Below are positions 43,016 through 51,536 of a stretch of DNA of 64,000 nucleotides, piece by piece. Below the pieces are notes generated by a model. The model saw only the letters and a program-made list of their open reading frames with translations. It made no database searches and was not told the DNA's origin. Position 1 is the first letter of the stretch; each line of letters begins with the position of its first letter. The DNA is from Streptomyces sp. NBC_01237 (GTDB lineage: Bacteria; Actinomycetota; Actinomycetes; Streptomycetales; Streptomycetaceae). Location: the NCBI RefSeq assembly GCF_035917275.1, contig NZ_CP108508.1, positions 7,254,001 to 7,318,000 of the forward strand, given 5' to 3'. The position numbers and the translations under genes were made by a program.

Positions 43016-43249
43016 ATGAGCACCTCGGAAGAGATCAGCGCCCTGCTGGTCGCGAACTTCGGTACCGACCCCCTGGCCATTCGTCCCGAGGTGCCGCTCC
43101 ATCAGCTGCGCCTGGACTCCCTCGCGCTGGAGGAGCTGCGGCTGCTCATCGAGGACCGGCTGGACATCGACATGGAAGACATCACGCTGACCTCGCGGGA
43201 CACCGTGGGCCGCCTGGTGGCGGCCGTGCACGACAAGGCGTCCGCGTGA
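43016..43249 (+). CDS. acyl carrier protein
   Basis: This 77-residue acidic helical protein carries the phosphopantetheine attachment motif LRLDSLALEELRLL (Ser35). It starts at ATG 43016 with GGAGGAG 14 bases upstream. The stop overlaps the GTG of the next gene, a ketosynthase, so the two are made in fixed ratio. It lacks companion acyltransferase or malonyl transferase genes, so loading is presumably by the fatty acid synthase enzymes. Probably a dedicated carrier in a small lipid or polyketide-like pathway. Confidence 0.92.
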   Translation: MSTSEEISALLVANFGTDPLAIRPEVPLHQLRLDSLALEELRLLIEDRLDIDMEDITLTSRDTVGRLVAAVHDKASA

Positions 43250-44541
43250 GCACCCGCCCGCGCACCGAGCCGTCGTCCGGCCGGTCCACGACGCCGTACT
43301 CCCGCCCGCGCGTCGAGCCGTTCCGCGCCGCCGTCACCGGCGTCGGTCTGGTCACCGCGGCCGGAGTCGGTGCCAAGGCCGCCTGGAGCGGAGTATGCGG
43401 GGCCGCCTCCGGGCCCTCCGTCGTCCGGCGGCCCGAACTCGTCGATCTGCCGTGCGACTTCTTCTACACGATCACCGGCCTCGACACGAAGGCCGTGCTC
43501 GGCGTGGCCGCCCAGCGGCTGATGGACCGCTTCGCCCAGCTCGCCGTCATCGCCGCCCGGGAGGCCGTCGCCGACGCCGGGCTCGACCCCTCGGTCTGGG
43601 ACAGCGGCCGGGTCGGCGTCGTCATCGGCTCGGCGCACGGCGGGCTCCCCTTCTACGACGAGCAGCACAACGCCCTCACCGGGCGCGGTGCCCGGCGCGT
43701 CTCCCCGAAACTCGCCCCGCTCACCGTCGTCAACGGCGCCGCCAGCAGCGTCACCCTCGACCTCGGTATCCACGGGCCCAGCCAGGCGGTCTCCACCGCC
43801 TGCTCCTCGGGCACCGTCGCCATCGGCACCGCCCACCAGATGCTGCGCACCGGAGCGTGCGACATCGTCGTCGCGGGCGGCGCCGAATCGTCCTGCACCC
43901 GGCTGCTGCTCGCCAGCGCCTGCCAGATGAAGGCCGTCTCCACCCGCCGCGAGGACCCGGAGGCCGCCTGCCGGCCCTTCGACACCCACCGCGACGGCTT
44001 CGTCGTCGGCGAGGGCGCGGGCCTTCTCGTCCTGGAGCACCCGGACCACGCCCGCGCCCGCGGGGCCACCGTCCGTGCCCATGTCGACGGCTACGGCGCC
44101 TCCAGCGACGCCCACTCCACGGTCGCCCCGGACCCCGACGGCCTCGGCATCGAACGCGCCCTGCGCGCCGCCCTCGCGGACGCCGGGCTGTCGCCCTCGG
44201 ACGTGGGCCACGTCAACGCCCACGGCACCTCGACCGTCGCCAACGACCTGATCGAGGCGACCATGCTGCACCGGGTGCTCGGCGAGGGGCCGCTGGTCAC
44301 CTCGACCAAGGCGATGACCGGCCACACCCTCGGTGCCGCGGGCGGGATCGAGACGGCGCTGACCGTCCTCGCCCTCCAGCACCAGTTGGTGCCGCCCACC
44401 GTCAATCTCGACGCGCCCGACCCCGCGATCCCCGTCGACGTGGTGAGCAAGGAGGCCAGGGCGGCCGGCTTCGACTGCGCGGTCAAGACCTCGCTCGGCT
44501 TCGGCGGCCACAACGCGGCGCTCGTGCTCACCAGGGCCTGA
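43246..44541 (+). CDS. beta-ketoacyl-ACP synthase, FabF-like
   Basis: This 431-residue condensing enzyme has Cys186 in STACSSGT, His326 in VNAHGTST, Lys355 in STKAMTGH and His360 in GHTLGAAGG, so the Cys-His-His catalytic set with the conserved Lys is complete. The GGHN loop appears as SLGFGGHNAALV. GTG 43246 overlaps the ACP stop. It elongates acyl-ACP with malonyl-ACP. It is not part of a full type II PKS: no chain-length factor, ketoreductase or cyclase is nearby. It is followed by a 12-bp hairpin facing the convergent nuclease gene. Confidence 0.93.
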   Translation: MSTRPRTEPSSGRSTTPYSRPRVEPFRAAVTGVGLVTAAGVGAKAAWSGVCGAASGPSVVRRPELVDLPCDFFYTITGLDTKAVLGVAAQRLMDRFAQLAVIAAREAVADAGLDPSVWDSGRVGVVIGSAHGGLPFYDEQHNALTGRGARRVSPKLAPLTVVNGAASSVTLDLGIHGPSQAVSTACSSGTVAIGTAHQMLRTGACDIVVAGGAESSCTRLLLASACQMKAVSTRREDPEAACRPFDTHRDGFVVGEGAGLLVLEHPDHARARGATVRAHVDGYGASSDAHSTVAPDPDGLGIERALRAALADAGLSPSDVGHVNAHGTSTVANDLIEATMLHRVLGEGPLVTSTKAMTGHTLGAAGGIETALTVLALQHQLVPPTVNLDAPDPAIPVDVVSKEARAAGFDCAVKTSLGFGGHNAALVLTRA

Positions 44542-44555
44542 CCGGCGGGAGCCCG

Positions 44556-44587
44556 CCGTCCGGCCGCCGGGGGAAGCGGCCGGACGG
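44556..44587. terminator. 12-bp stem bidirectional terminator
   Basis: CCGTCCGGCCGC (44556-44567) pairs perfectly with 44576-44587 across an 8-base loop, between convergent ketosynthase and nuclease genes. Confidence 0.8.
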
Positions 44588-44648
44588 TGATCACCGCCCC
44601 GGCCGGGCAGACCCGAACGAGCGGGCCCGCCCGGACGGGCGGCGGACC

Positions 44649-47105
44649 TCAGTGCCCGTGTCCGTGCCCGTGCCCGTGTCCGTGCCCGTGCCCGTGGCCC
44701 TTGCCTCCGGCGCTCACATCCACGCGCACCACCTGGGGGTCGTGGTCGCTCGCCTGGTCGGCGAACTCCGCGTTGATGTGCACCACGTCGTAGTCGAACC
44801 GACGGATGCCGGGACTCGTCAGGATGTGGTCCAGCGTCTGCGAGTTCCCGTCGTAGACGTAGCTGTACCGCTCCTTCGCGGGGAGCGTGCTGATCAGCGG
44901 CTTGAGGACCCTGCCGCGGGTCAGCGCGTCCATCGTCGGTGAGAACGCGAAGTCGTTGAGGTCCCCGAGCGTGATGACCCGGGCCGACTTGTCCGCCTTC
45001 AGCACCGAGGTGACGAAGGTGTTGACCTCCGCCGCCTGCTGTATCCGCTTCGTCTCCGAACTGCGCGTCGGCTCCTGGTAGCGTCCGTGCAGCGGCTGGT
45101 CGCCGCCCTTGGAGGCGAAGTGGTTGCCGATGACGAAGACCGGCTTCCCGCGGAAGCGGAACTCGCCCACCAGCGGCTTGCGGCTGTCGTCCCAGGCGGC
45201 GCTCGCCGGGTTGATCCGGCCGGGGGAGACGGAGAGCTTGACGCCCTTGCGGGTGTCCACGGCGCTCACGGGGGTGGTGGCGTCGCCGCCCGCGCGGTCC
45301 ACGAACGTCACGCGCGCCGGGTTGAAGAGGAAGACGTTACGGATGTTGCCGCCGGGCTCGCCGCCGTCCTTGTTGTTCTCGGGGGCGATGTAGCGCCAGG
45401 CGTAGCGCGGACCGCCCGCGGCGACGATCGCGTCGGTGAACCGCTTCAGCGTCGCCTCGGAGCCGACCGTGCCGTCGTTCTTCGCGCCGTTGTCGTCCTG
45501 GATCTCCTCCAGCGACACGACGTCGGGCGAGGCGAGGTTGACCGCGACACCCTCGGCCAGCGTGTCGAACTTGGCCTGCTCGTCGAGCGCGTCCAGGTTC
45601 TCCACGTTGTACGTGGCGACGGCCAGTTCCCCGCGCTTCTGCTTGCGGGTGACCTCGCGCTTCAGCCCCTTGTCGGTGAGGGTGCCCAGCTCGGTGGCCT
45701 GGAGGTTGTAGCCGCCGAAGGACGCGTAGTCCAGGACGCCGGTGGTGGTGCCGGACAGCACGTCGCCCACGTCGGCCACGGGGACCGGCGAGGCGGCGTC
45801 GAGCGACATCACCTTGAGGCGGCCGGTGTTCTGGTCGTTGTACGAGGCGTAGAGCGTGCCGCCCCGCGCGGTCGGCTTCTCGCGCGGTTTGACGGTGACC
45901 CAGATCTCGTCGTACGCGGTCGTGGCCCCGGTGACGCGGGTGTCGGCGATGCGGACGCGGGTGCCTTCGAGCGCCTCGTACAGGTCGAGGGCGTACGTCG
46001 CCGGGTCGAGGGTGAGCGCGTCGATCGGACCGCCACCGGCCGTGGGCGCGTAGGCGCCGGGCACCGAGGCGGCGTCCAGCACGACCGGCGCGGGCAGGGC
46101 GTTGCCGGAGGACAGGACGGTGGTCCTGGGCGCGGTGAGCTGGGTGAGCGACTGGGCGGTCGCGGACGGGTAGTACTCGGCGACCTTGCCGCTGACGAGG
46201 ACCGAGTCGCCCACGGCCACGGCCGGTGCGGCGGAGCCCGTGTAGACGAACAGGCCCTCGCCGGTGCGGGCGTCGTCGTCCGGTGCGGTGTCCTGGATCC
46301 AGAAGCCGCGCGAGCCCGTGGCCCGTACGCCGGTGACGATGCCCGGGACACCGTCGACCGACCGGTCGGCGAGCGGCGAGAGCCGGGTGGTGCCCTGGAT
46401 GTCGTGCACCCGCACGGTGCCGGGCTCGGTCGGGCCGCCGGGGTCCCCGGGGCCGGTGCCGCCGGACGTCTCCCCGGCCGCGTTCACCGGGGTCGGGGCG
46501 CCCGCGGCGAGGTCGGCGGCGTTGTCGTCGGTGTCGGCGAGCGAGGCGGCGCGGGCGACGGACGCGGTGGCGGAGGCACCGGTCACGGGCCCGCCGCCCT
46601 CCCGCACGACCGCGGAGCCGTAGCCGACGAGGTCCACGATCCTGGTGTCGGCCGCGCAGTCGGCCGCCGTCCTGCAGGTGAGCGGGGTGGTGCCGGAGAC
46701 CAGGGCGACGGTGCCGCTCGCCGCGGACATCGGGACCGTTCCGGTGGCGTCGGCGGTGGGCAGGGCCACCGTGCCGCCGGTCCCCGCGGCCTGGGCGACG
46801 AGGTAGCGGCCGCCGGGGGCGATCGCGCCGGTCAGTGCGGACACCTGCCACAGCGAACCGGCGGACGGGCTGCCCGGCAGGTACTGGACGCTGAAGCCGC
46901 CGAGGCCGAACGGCGCGGAACCGGCATTGGCCAGCTCGATGAAGTCCCGGGTGAGCGTCGCTCCCGAATTGCCGCCGCCGCCGTACACCTCGGAGATCAC
47001 GGCGGACGAGGACGGTGCCGCGAAGGCGGCGGGAAGGGCGGTCACCGAAAGAGCGACGGCGACGGCGCCGGTCAGTAGGACGGAACCGGGTCTGGATATA
47101 CGCAC
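44649..47105 (-). CDS. ExeM/NucH-type secreted endonuclease with LTD and endonuclease/exonuclease/phosphatase domains
   Basis: The 818-residue precursor has a signal peptide (VLLTGAVAVALSVTALPAAFAA), then a lamin-tail domain at about 35-170 (SAVISEVYGGGGNSGATLTRDFIELANAGSAP). Nuclease-linked OB-like regions follow, and an EEP domain at about 505-800 (VATYNVENLD; VSLEEIQDDNG; PVFVIGNHFASKGG; VITLGDLNDFAFSP; ASDHDPQVVR) with Mg-binding Asn, Glu, Asp, His. It ends in (Gly-His)8. The likely function is degradation of extracellular DNA. GTG 47105 is preferred, with a G-run about 8 bases upstream; TTG 47120 would add five residues. Confidence 0.93.
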   Translation of the reverse strand: MRISRPGSVLLTGAVAVALSVTALPAAFAAPSSSAVISEVYGGGGNSGATLTRDFIELANAGSAPFGLGGFSVQYLPGSPSAGSLWQVSALTGAIAPGGRYLVAQAAGTGGTVALPTADATGTVPMSAASGTVALVSGTTPLTCRTAADCAADTRIVDLVGYGSAVVREGGGPVTGASATASVARAASLADTDDNAADLAAGAPTPVNAAGETSGGTGPGDPGGPTEPGTVRVHDIQGTTRLSPLADRSVDGVPGIVTGVRATGSRGFWIQDTAPDDDARTGEGLFVYTGSAAPAVAVGDSVLVSGKVAEYYPSATAQSLTQLTAPRTTVLSSGNALPAPVVLDAASVPGAYAPTAGGGPIDALTLDPATYALDLYEALEGTRVRIADTRVTGATTAYDEIWVTVKPREKPTARGGTLYASYNDQNTGRLKVMSLDAASPVPVADVGDVLSGTTTGVLDYASFGGYNLQATELGTLTDKGLKREVTRKQKRGELAVATYNVENLDALDEQAKFDTLAEGVAVNLASPDVVSLEEIQDDNGAKNDGTVGSEATLKRFTDAIVAAGGPRYAWRYIAPENNKDGGEPGGNIRNVFLFNPARVTFVDRAGGDATTPVSAVDTRKGVKLSVSPGRINPASAAWDDSRKPLVGEFRFRGKPVFVIGNHFASKGGDQPLHGRYQEPTRSSETKRIQQAAEVNTFVTSVLKADKSARVITLGDLNDFAFSPTMDALTRGRVLKPLISTLPAKERYSYVYDGNSQTLDHILTSPGIRRFDYDVVHINAEFADQASDHDPQVVRVDVSAGGKGHGHGHGHGHGHGHGH

Positions 47106-47237
47106 GTGAGCTGCCCCCAACTGTGTAGTGAGGGCTGAAAACTATGCGCGTAGATGGGGCATGACAAGGCATCAGAGGTTAATTCCACGCATCGCGCCGA
47201 TGTGGAGCCGATGCGAAGGGGTCCGTCGACGCGACAG

Positions 47238-47253
47238 GCAACCATACGGTTGC
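47238..47253 (+). promoter_or_regulatory. 16-bp palindrome GCAACC-ATAC-GGTTGC upstream of the SRPBCC gene
   Basis: The inverted repeat is perfect over 6-bp arms (47238-47243 and 47248-47253) and lies 41 bases before the start of the SRPBCC gene. GGTT/AACC-type operators are common before SRPBCC genes regulated by ArsR-type or TetR-type repressors. No regulator gene is adjacent. Confidence 0.5.
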
Positions 47254-47293
47254 TTGAATCGGAGGTGAGGAGCACTCTCTGGAAGGACCGGCC

Positions 47294-47791
47294 ATGACCA
47301 AGCCCGAGTTCGTCTATGTCACGTACATCCGCACCACCCCCGAGGAGCTCTACCGGGCGCTGACCGACCCGGAGCTCATCAAGGTCCACATGGGCGGTCA
47401 CGGCCCCGATTCGACCTGGGAGGCCGGCGCCCCGGTCCGCTGGAAGATGGATCCGGAGGGTGAGTTCGAGGAGGTCGGCCAGCGGGTGCTGGAGGCGGAG
47501 CCCGGCAAACGGCTCTCGTACACCTGGCACACGCTCCAGCCCGTGCACCGGGAGATGTTCGACTTCGCGTCGGACGAGGAGTGGGAGGAGGCGGTCCGGG
47601 AGCGGTCGAAGGTCGCCTTCGACATCGAGCCCGCCGAGGATCCCGCGATGGGCGTCAGGCTGACCCTCACCCATGACGGCTTCGACAGCCCGGACAGCAG
47701 GATGCTGGAGGGCGTCCGCGACGGCTGGGCCATGATCCTCTCGACGCTCAAGACCCAGTTGGAGGGCGGCGGGTTCCCCTCCGAGGAGTAA
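47294..47791 (+). CDS. SRPBCC (AHSA1-like) family protein
   Basis: This 165-residue helix-grip protein starts FVYVTYIRTTPEELYRALTDPELIKVHMGG, then STWEAGAPVRWKM, LSYTWHTLQPVHRE and a C-terminal helix SRMLEGVRDGWAMILSTLKTQLE. The family comprises lipid- or ligand-binding START-like proteins, often next to ArsR regulators. None is present here. GGAAGGA lies about 8 bases before ATG 47294. Function is unknown. Confidence 0.88.
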   Translation: MTKPEFVYVTYIRTTPEELYRALTDPELIKVHMGGHGPDSTWEAGAPVRWKMDPEGEFEEVGQRVLEAEPGKRLSYTWHTLQPVHREMFDFASDEEWEEAVRERSKVAFDIEPAEDPAMGVRLTLTHDGFDSPDSRMLEGVRDGWAMILSTLKTQLEGGGFPSEE

Positions 47792-47914
47792 TCCGAGCAG
47801 GGGTTGCGGGACAGCCCTTGGGGGAACCTCGAACGGCGTCCGGGGGCGTCTCGGCATTCCGTATCCATCCCTATCCCACCCTTCTGAGGGTTGTTCAGGG
47901 TAGTGTTCAGCCGT

Positions 47915-48403
47915 ATGGAGAGTGCTGAGCGCGAGCTGTATTCGGTCGGTGAGGTCGCCGAGCTGCTGGGGCTGCATGTGCGGACCGTCCGGAGCTATGT
48001 CCGTGAGGGCCGGCTGAAGGCCGTGCGGATCGGCAAGCAGTACCGGATCAGCCGGGCGGACCTGGCGGCGCTGACCAGCCTCCCGGTGGATCCGGTGCCC
48101 CCTCGGGCCGCCGCGCCGCGCGGGCATGTGGAGGTGTCGGGGATCGTTCAGATCGACTCGATCGGCCCGGACGCGGCGAGCCGGCTGAGCACTCTGGTCA
48201 CGGCCGCCGCACAGTCCGGGCGGGAAGCCCCGGAGCCGCTGCGCGTCCAGACGGTCTACGACCAGGAGCGCGCCCGCATGAAGATCGTGATCCTCGGCAA
48301 CGCCACCGCCACCGCCGACCTGCTGCGTCTGGTCGACGGGGTGACGGGGCCCGGCAACGGCATGTTCCTGTCCGGCGACGAGGGGGCGGCCCACCGTGCC
48401 TGA
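47915..48403 (+). CDS. helix-turn-helix (excisionase/MerR-like HTH_17) DNA-binding protein
   Basis: This 162-residue protein has an N-terminal helix-turn-helix of the excisionase/MerR type (YSVGEVAELLGLHVRTVRSYVREGRLKAVRIGKQYRI). A Pro-rich linker and a C-terminal alpha/beta domain follow (HVEVSGIVQIDSIGPDAASRLSTLV; RMKIVILGNATATADLLRLVDGVTG). ATG 47915 fits a start at the HTH; GTG 47903 is possible. Its stop overlaps the following DUF4180 gene by 8 bases, so the two form a regulator/effector pair. Ligand and targets are unknown. Confidence 0.85.
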   Translation: MESAERELYSVGEVAELLGLHVRTVRSYVREGRLKAVRIGKQYRISRADLAALTSLPVDPVPPRAAAPRGHVEVSGIVQIDSIGPDAASRLSTLVTAAAQSGREAPEPLRVQTVYDQERARMKIVILGNATATADLLRLVDGVTGPGNGMFLSGDEGAAHRA

Positions 48404-48761
48404 CCTCTTCGTGGAACACCACGGCGTACCGGTGCTCGTCCACGGCGCGGACGGTGCGCCGATCGCCACGGTGCAGGACGCGCTGGACCGTCTGGTCGGT
48501 GCCGCCTTCCAGGGTGCGGAGGTGGTCGCCGTTCCGGCGGACTGCTTCGACGACCGTTTTTTCGACCTCAGTACGGGCTTCGCCGGTGAGGTCTTCCAGA
48601 AGTTCGCGAACTACCGGCTGCGCCTGGCGATCGTCGGGGACATCTCGCGCCATCTGAGGGGCGGTTCGGCGCTGCCCGCCCTGATCCGGGAGGCCGATCG
48701 AGGCCGGCACGTCTGGTTCGTGGCCGACCTCGACGACCTCGCCGCCCGCCTCAAGCCGTAG
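48396..48761 (+). CDS. DUF4180 domain protein
   Basis: This 121-residue protein spans a whole DUF4180 domain (PIATVQDALDRLVGAAFQGAEVVAVPADCFDDRFFDLSTGFAGEVFQKFANY; LAIVGDISRH; WFVADLDDLAARL). The GTG start overlaps the upstream regulator stop, so expression is coupled. The domain folds like a small alpha/beta protein of STAS-like appearance; no enzymatic motif is evident. It ends three bases before the stop of the convergent cellulase gene. Confidence 0.88.
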   Translation: MPDLFVEHHGVPVLVHGADGAPIATVQDALDRLVGAAFQGAEVVAVPADCFDDRFFDLSTGFAGEVFQKFANYRLRLAIVGDISRHLRGGSALPALIREADRGRHVWFVADLDDLAARLKP

Positions 48762-48764
48762 CCG

Positions 48765-49850
48765 TCACTGGCGGATGCGCTCACGGATCCAGACGCCGGC
48801 GGGCTTCAGCACCGATGTGCCGGTCCACTGGGTGCCGTCGCAGGTGCCGGTCTTGAAGACCGCACCGGAACGGTGGTCGTCGGAGTAGTTCCAGTTGGTC
48901 CACGAGATCTTCTTGCGCTTCATCAGGTCGAGGTAGCGCTGCGACATCGTGAAGTCGTCCGCGCCCTCGCCCGCGTAGTTCTGCGTCCCGAACTCCGTGA
49001 CGAACACGGGCAGCTTGTTCGATGCCCGGTCCAGGGTGTTCAGGTACTCGTCCCGGTGCGAGGCCGCGTAGAAGTGGAACGTGTACATGATGTTCGAGGC
49101 GTTGACCGGATTGCTGACGACCTCCTGTTCGTCCGCCCCTTCGGAGACACCGAACGAGGACCAGGCGCGCGTGCCGACCAGGACCACCGCGTCGGGGTCC
49201 TGCGCCCGGATGACCGGGATGATCTTCTCGGCGTACGACTTGATCGTCGACCAGCTCACCCCGGAGGGCTCGTTGGCGATCTCGTAGAGCACACCCGGAT
49301 TGTCCTTGTACTTCTTCGCCATCGCCGTGAAGAAGGTCTTCGCCCGGCTGAGGTTGAAGTTGGGGTCGCCGGGGTCGAGCATGTGCCAGTCGATCACCGC
49401 GTACATGCCCCGCGCGTGGGCCGCGTCGACGAACTTCTGCGCACGGGCGGTGAAGCCCTGCGGGTCGGTCTCGTACCCGTCCTCCTGTACGTACGTGGAG
49501 ACACGCAGCACATCGGCGCGCCAGTCCGTGGCCAGGGCGTCGAGCGAGCCGTTGGTGACGCACTGGGCGTACCACTGGGTGCCGTGCGTGCTCATGCCGT
49601 TGAGCTGGACCGCCTGGCCCGAGGCGTTGCAGAGCTGGAGGCCGCAGACCTTGAGCTGGCCGTTCGCGGCGAGCGGCGTCGCGGCGGCCGGGGTGGCGGC
49701 AGCGGGGGCCGGGGAGGCTCCCGCCTGGACCGGCGACAGCAGGGCGCCGCCGAGTGCGAGGGCGGCCGAGGCGAGAAGGGCTGTCCGGGCCCGGAGGCGG
49801 CGTCGGGACCCGGTCGGCTGCTCGGTGGGGAGATTGGTGCGCTGGTGCAT
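48765..49850 (-). CDS. secreted GH5 family cellulase (endoglucanase)
   Basis: The 361-residue exported enzyme has a signal peptide (RRRLRARTALLASAALALGGALLSPVQA) and an Ala/Pro-rich short linker. The GH5 catalytic barrel has acid/base Glu194 in YEIANEPSG and nucleophile Glu286 in FVTEFGTQ. His and Trp sites around STHGTQWYAQ and DWHMLDPGD shape the subsite. It has no carbohydrate-binding module. It hydrolyses internal beta-1,4-glucosidic bonds. A 19-bp palindrome lies upstream in the divergent promoter region and may bind a sugar-responsive repressor. Confidence 0.94.
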   Translation of the reverse strand: MHQRTNLPTEQPTGSRRRLRARTALLASAALALGGALLSPVQAGASPAPAAATPAAATPLAANGQLKVCGLQLCNASGQAVQLNGMSTHGTQWYAQCVTNGSLDALATDWRADVLRVSTYVQEDGYETDPQGFTARAQKFVDAAHARGMYAVIDWHMLDPGDPNFNLSRAKTFFTAMAKKYKDNPGVLYEIANEPSGVSWSTIKSYAEKIIPVIRAQDPDAVVLVGTRAWSSFGVSEGADEQEVVSNPVNASNIMYTFHFYAASHRDEYLNTLDRASNKLPVFVTEFGTQNYAGEGADDFTMSQRYLDLMKRKKISWTNWNYSDDHRSGAVFKTGTCDGTQWTGTSVLKPAGVWIRERIRQ

Positions 49851-49937
49851 GGTGGTGCTCCCGTCGGGGGTTGGTGGAGGGGAGGCGCCATGTCGGCAAA
49901 CTGAAAGTAAAGGTCCCTTCTGATTCTCGTCAACAGT

Positions 49938-49956
49938 GTTGGGAAACTTTCCTAAC
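49938..49956. promoter_or_regulatory. 19-bp near-perfect palindrome between the cellulase and DHA2 exporter genes
   Basis: GTTGGGAAACTTTCCTAAC is palindromic except for one pair and the centre. GGAAA-TTTCC pseudo-palindromes have been described before glycosyl hydrolase genes under ROK-family control in Streptomyces (recalled, not checked). It lies 88 bases upstream of the cellulase start and 72 bases upstream of the exporter start. Confidence 0.6.
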
Positions 49957-50027
49957 GATTAACCGGAGTGCATCGATCCGGTCGCCCCGGATGGAGGAAA
50001 AGCGAGCCGCGCCCTAGGGTGCGAAAC

Positions 50028-51536
50028 ATGGCAGAGAGTGCGGCGCACCCCGGGCCGACGGGGCGCGGTCCGGGCCCCGGCCCGGATTCCGGCGGCCCCG
50101 ACCCACGGCGCTGGCGAGCCCTCGCCGTCTGCCTGGTGGCGGGCTTCATGACGCTGCTGGACGTGTCCATCGTCAATGTCGCCCTGCCGTCGATCCGGGA
50201 AGGGCTGCACACCCCCGAGTCCGACCTCCAATGGGTGCTCTCCGGATACGCCCTCGCCTTCGGGCTCCTGCTGATCCCCGCCGGACGCCTGGGCGACGCA
50301 CGCGGGCGCCGCGCGGTGTTCCTGGCCGGGCTCGCGCTCTTCACCCTGGCGTCGGCCGCCTGCGGCGCCGCCCAGTCCAGCCTCTGGCTGGTGGTCGCCC
50401 GACTGGTCCAGGGCATGGCGGGCGGTTTGATCTCCCCGCAGATCTCCGCGCTGATCCAGCAGATGTTCTCCGGCCGGGAGCGGGGCCGGGCCTTCGGTAT
50501 GTTCGGCACCGTCGTCGGGATCTCCACCGCCGTCGGCCCCCTGCTCGGCGGTCTGCTGATCCAGATGGCCGGGCCGGCCGACGGCTGGCGCTGGGTGTTC
50601 TACGTCAACCTCCCGCTCGGCGTCGTCTGCTTCGTGCTGGCCCGGCGGCTGCTCCCGGACACCCCGTCGGCGAGCCGGGTACGTCCGCGCGACCTCGACC
50701 CGGTGGGTGTCGTGCTCCTCGGCGCGGGCGTGCTGGCCCTGCTGCTGCCGTTCGTGCAGGCCCAGCAGTGGCCCGGCAACACCAAATGGCTGTTCGTGCT
50801 CCTGGCCGCCGTGCTGCTGGCGGCGTTCATCGGCTGGGAGTCACGGTGCGCGGGCCGCTCCGTCCAACCGGTCCTGGACCTCTCGCTGTTCCGGCTGCGG
50901 TCCTACTGGCTGGGCTGCCTGATGATCCTGCTGTACTTCGCGGGATTCACCTCGATCTTCTTCATCACGACCCTCTACCTCCAGTCCGGACTGCACTACA
51001 CCGCCCTTCAGGCCGGGCTCGCCATCACCCCGTTCGCCCTCGGAGCGGCGGTGGCCGCTTCGGTCGGCGGCCGGCTGGTCGGCCGCTTCGGCCGGCCCCT
51101 CATCGTCGTCGGCCTCGTGATGGTCGCGGTGGGGCTCGCGGCCACCGCGCTCGCCGTCCATCTGGTGCCGGGGCGGTCCGTGGGCTGGGCGATGGCGGCC
51201 CCCCTGCTGTTCGCCGGTCTCGGCAGCGGCCTGGTCATCGCCCCGAACCAGACGCTGACCCTGTCCGAGGTGCCGGTGGTCCACGCCGGAAGCGCCGGGG
51301 GCAGCCTCCAGACGGGCCAGCGCGTCGGCTCCGCGATCGGCATCGCCGCCGTCGGCTCGGTCTTCTTCGCCCAGGTGAGCCCCAAGGGCTGGGCCACCGC
51401 GTACGACCACGGGCTCGTCGTCTCGGTCGCGTTCGTCCTCGCCGCGCTGATCGTGGCGCTGGCCGACGTCCTGGCCGGACGACGGGACGCGCGCCGTGCG
51501 GAAAAAGCCACGAACCCAGCGAGGAGTGCGGTATGA
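50028..51536 (+). CDS. DHA2-family MFS drug exporter (EmrB/QacA type, 14 TM)
   Basis: This 502-residue membrane protein has about 14 hydrophobic segments. The DHA2 motifs are clear: GFMTLLDVSIVNVALPSI (motif D1), GRLGDARGRRAVFLAGLALF (motif A), LVQGMAGGLISPQISALIQQMF (motif B) and GPLLGGLLIQ (motif C). It likely exports a hydrophobic drug or quinone. It shares ATGA with the following thiol-transferase-type gene, so the two act together. No repressor gene is adjacent. Confidence 0.92.
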   Translation: MAESAAHPGPTGRGPGPGPDSGGPDPRRWRALAVCLVAGFMTLLDVSIVNVALPSIREGLHTPESDLQWVLSGYALAFGLLLIPAGRLGDARGRRAVFLAGLALFTLASAACGAAQSSLWLVVARLVQGMAGGLISPQISALIQQMFSGRERGRAFGMFGTVVGISTAVGPLLGGLLIQMAGPADGWRWVFYVNLPLGVVCFVLARRLLPDTPSASRVRPRDLDPVGVVLLGAGVLALLLPFVQAQQWPGNTKWLFVLLAAVLLAAFIGWESRCAGRSVQPVLDLSLFRLRSYWLGCLMILLYFAGFTSIFFITTLYLQSGLHYTALQAGLAITPFALGAAVAASVGGRLVGRFGRPLIVVGLVMVAVGLAATALAVHLVPGRSVGWAMAAPLLFAGLGSGLVIAPNQTLTLSEVPVVHAGSAGGSLQTGQRVGSAIGIAAVGSVFFAQVSPKGWATAYDHGLVVSVAFVLAALIVALADVLAGRRDARRAEKATNPARSAV

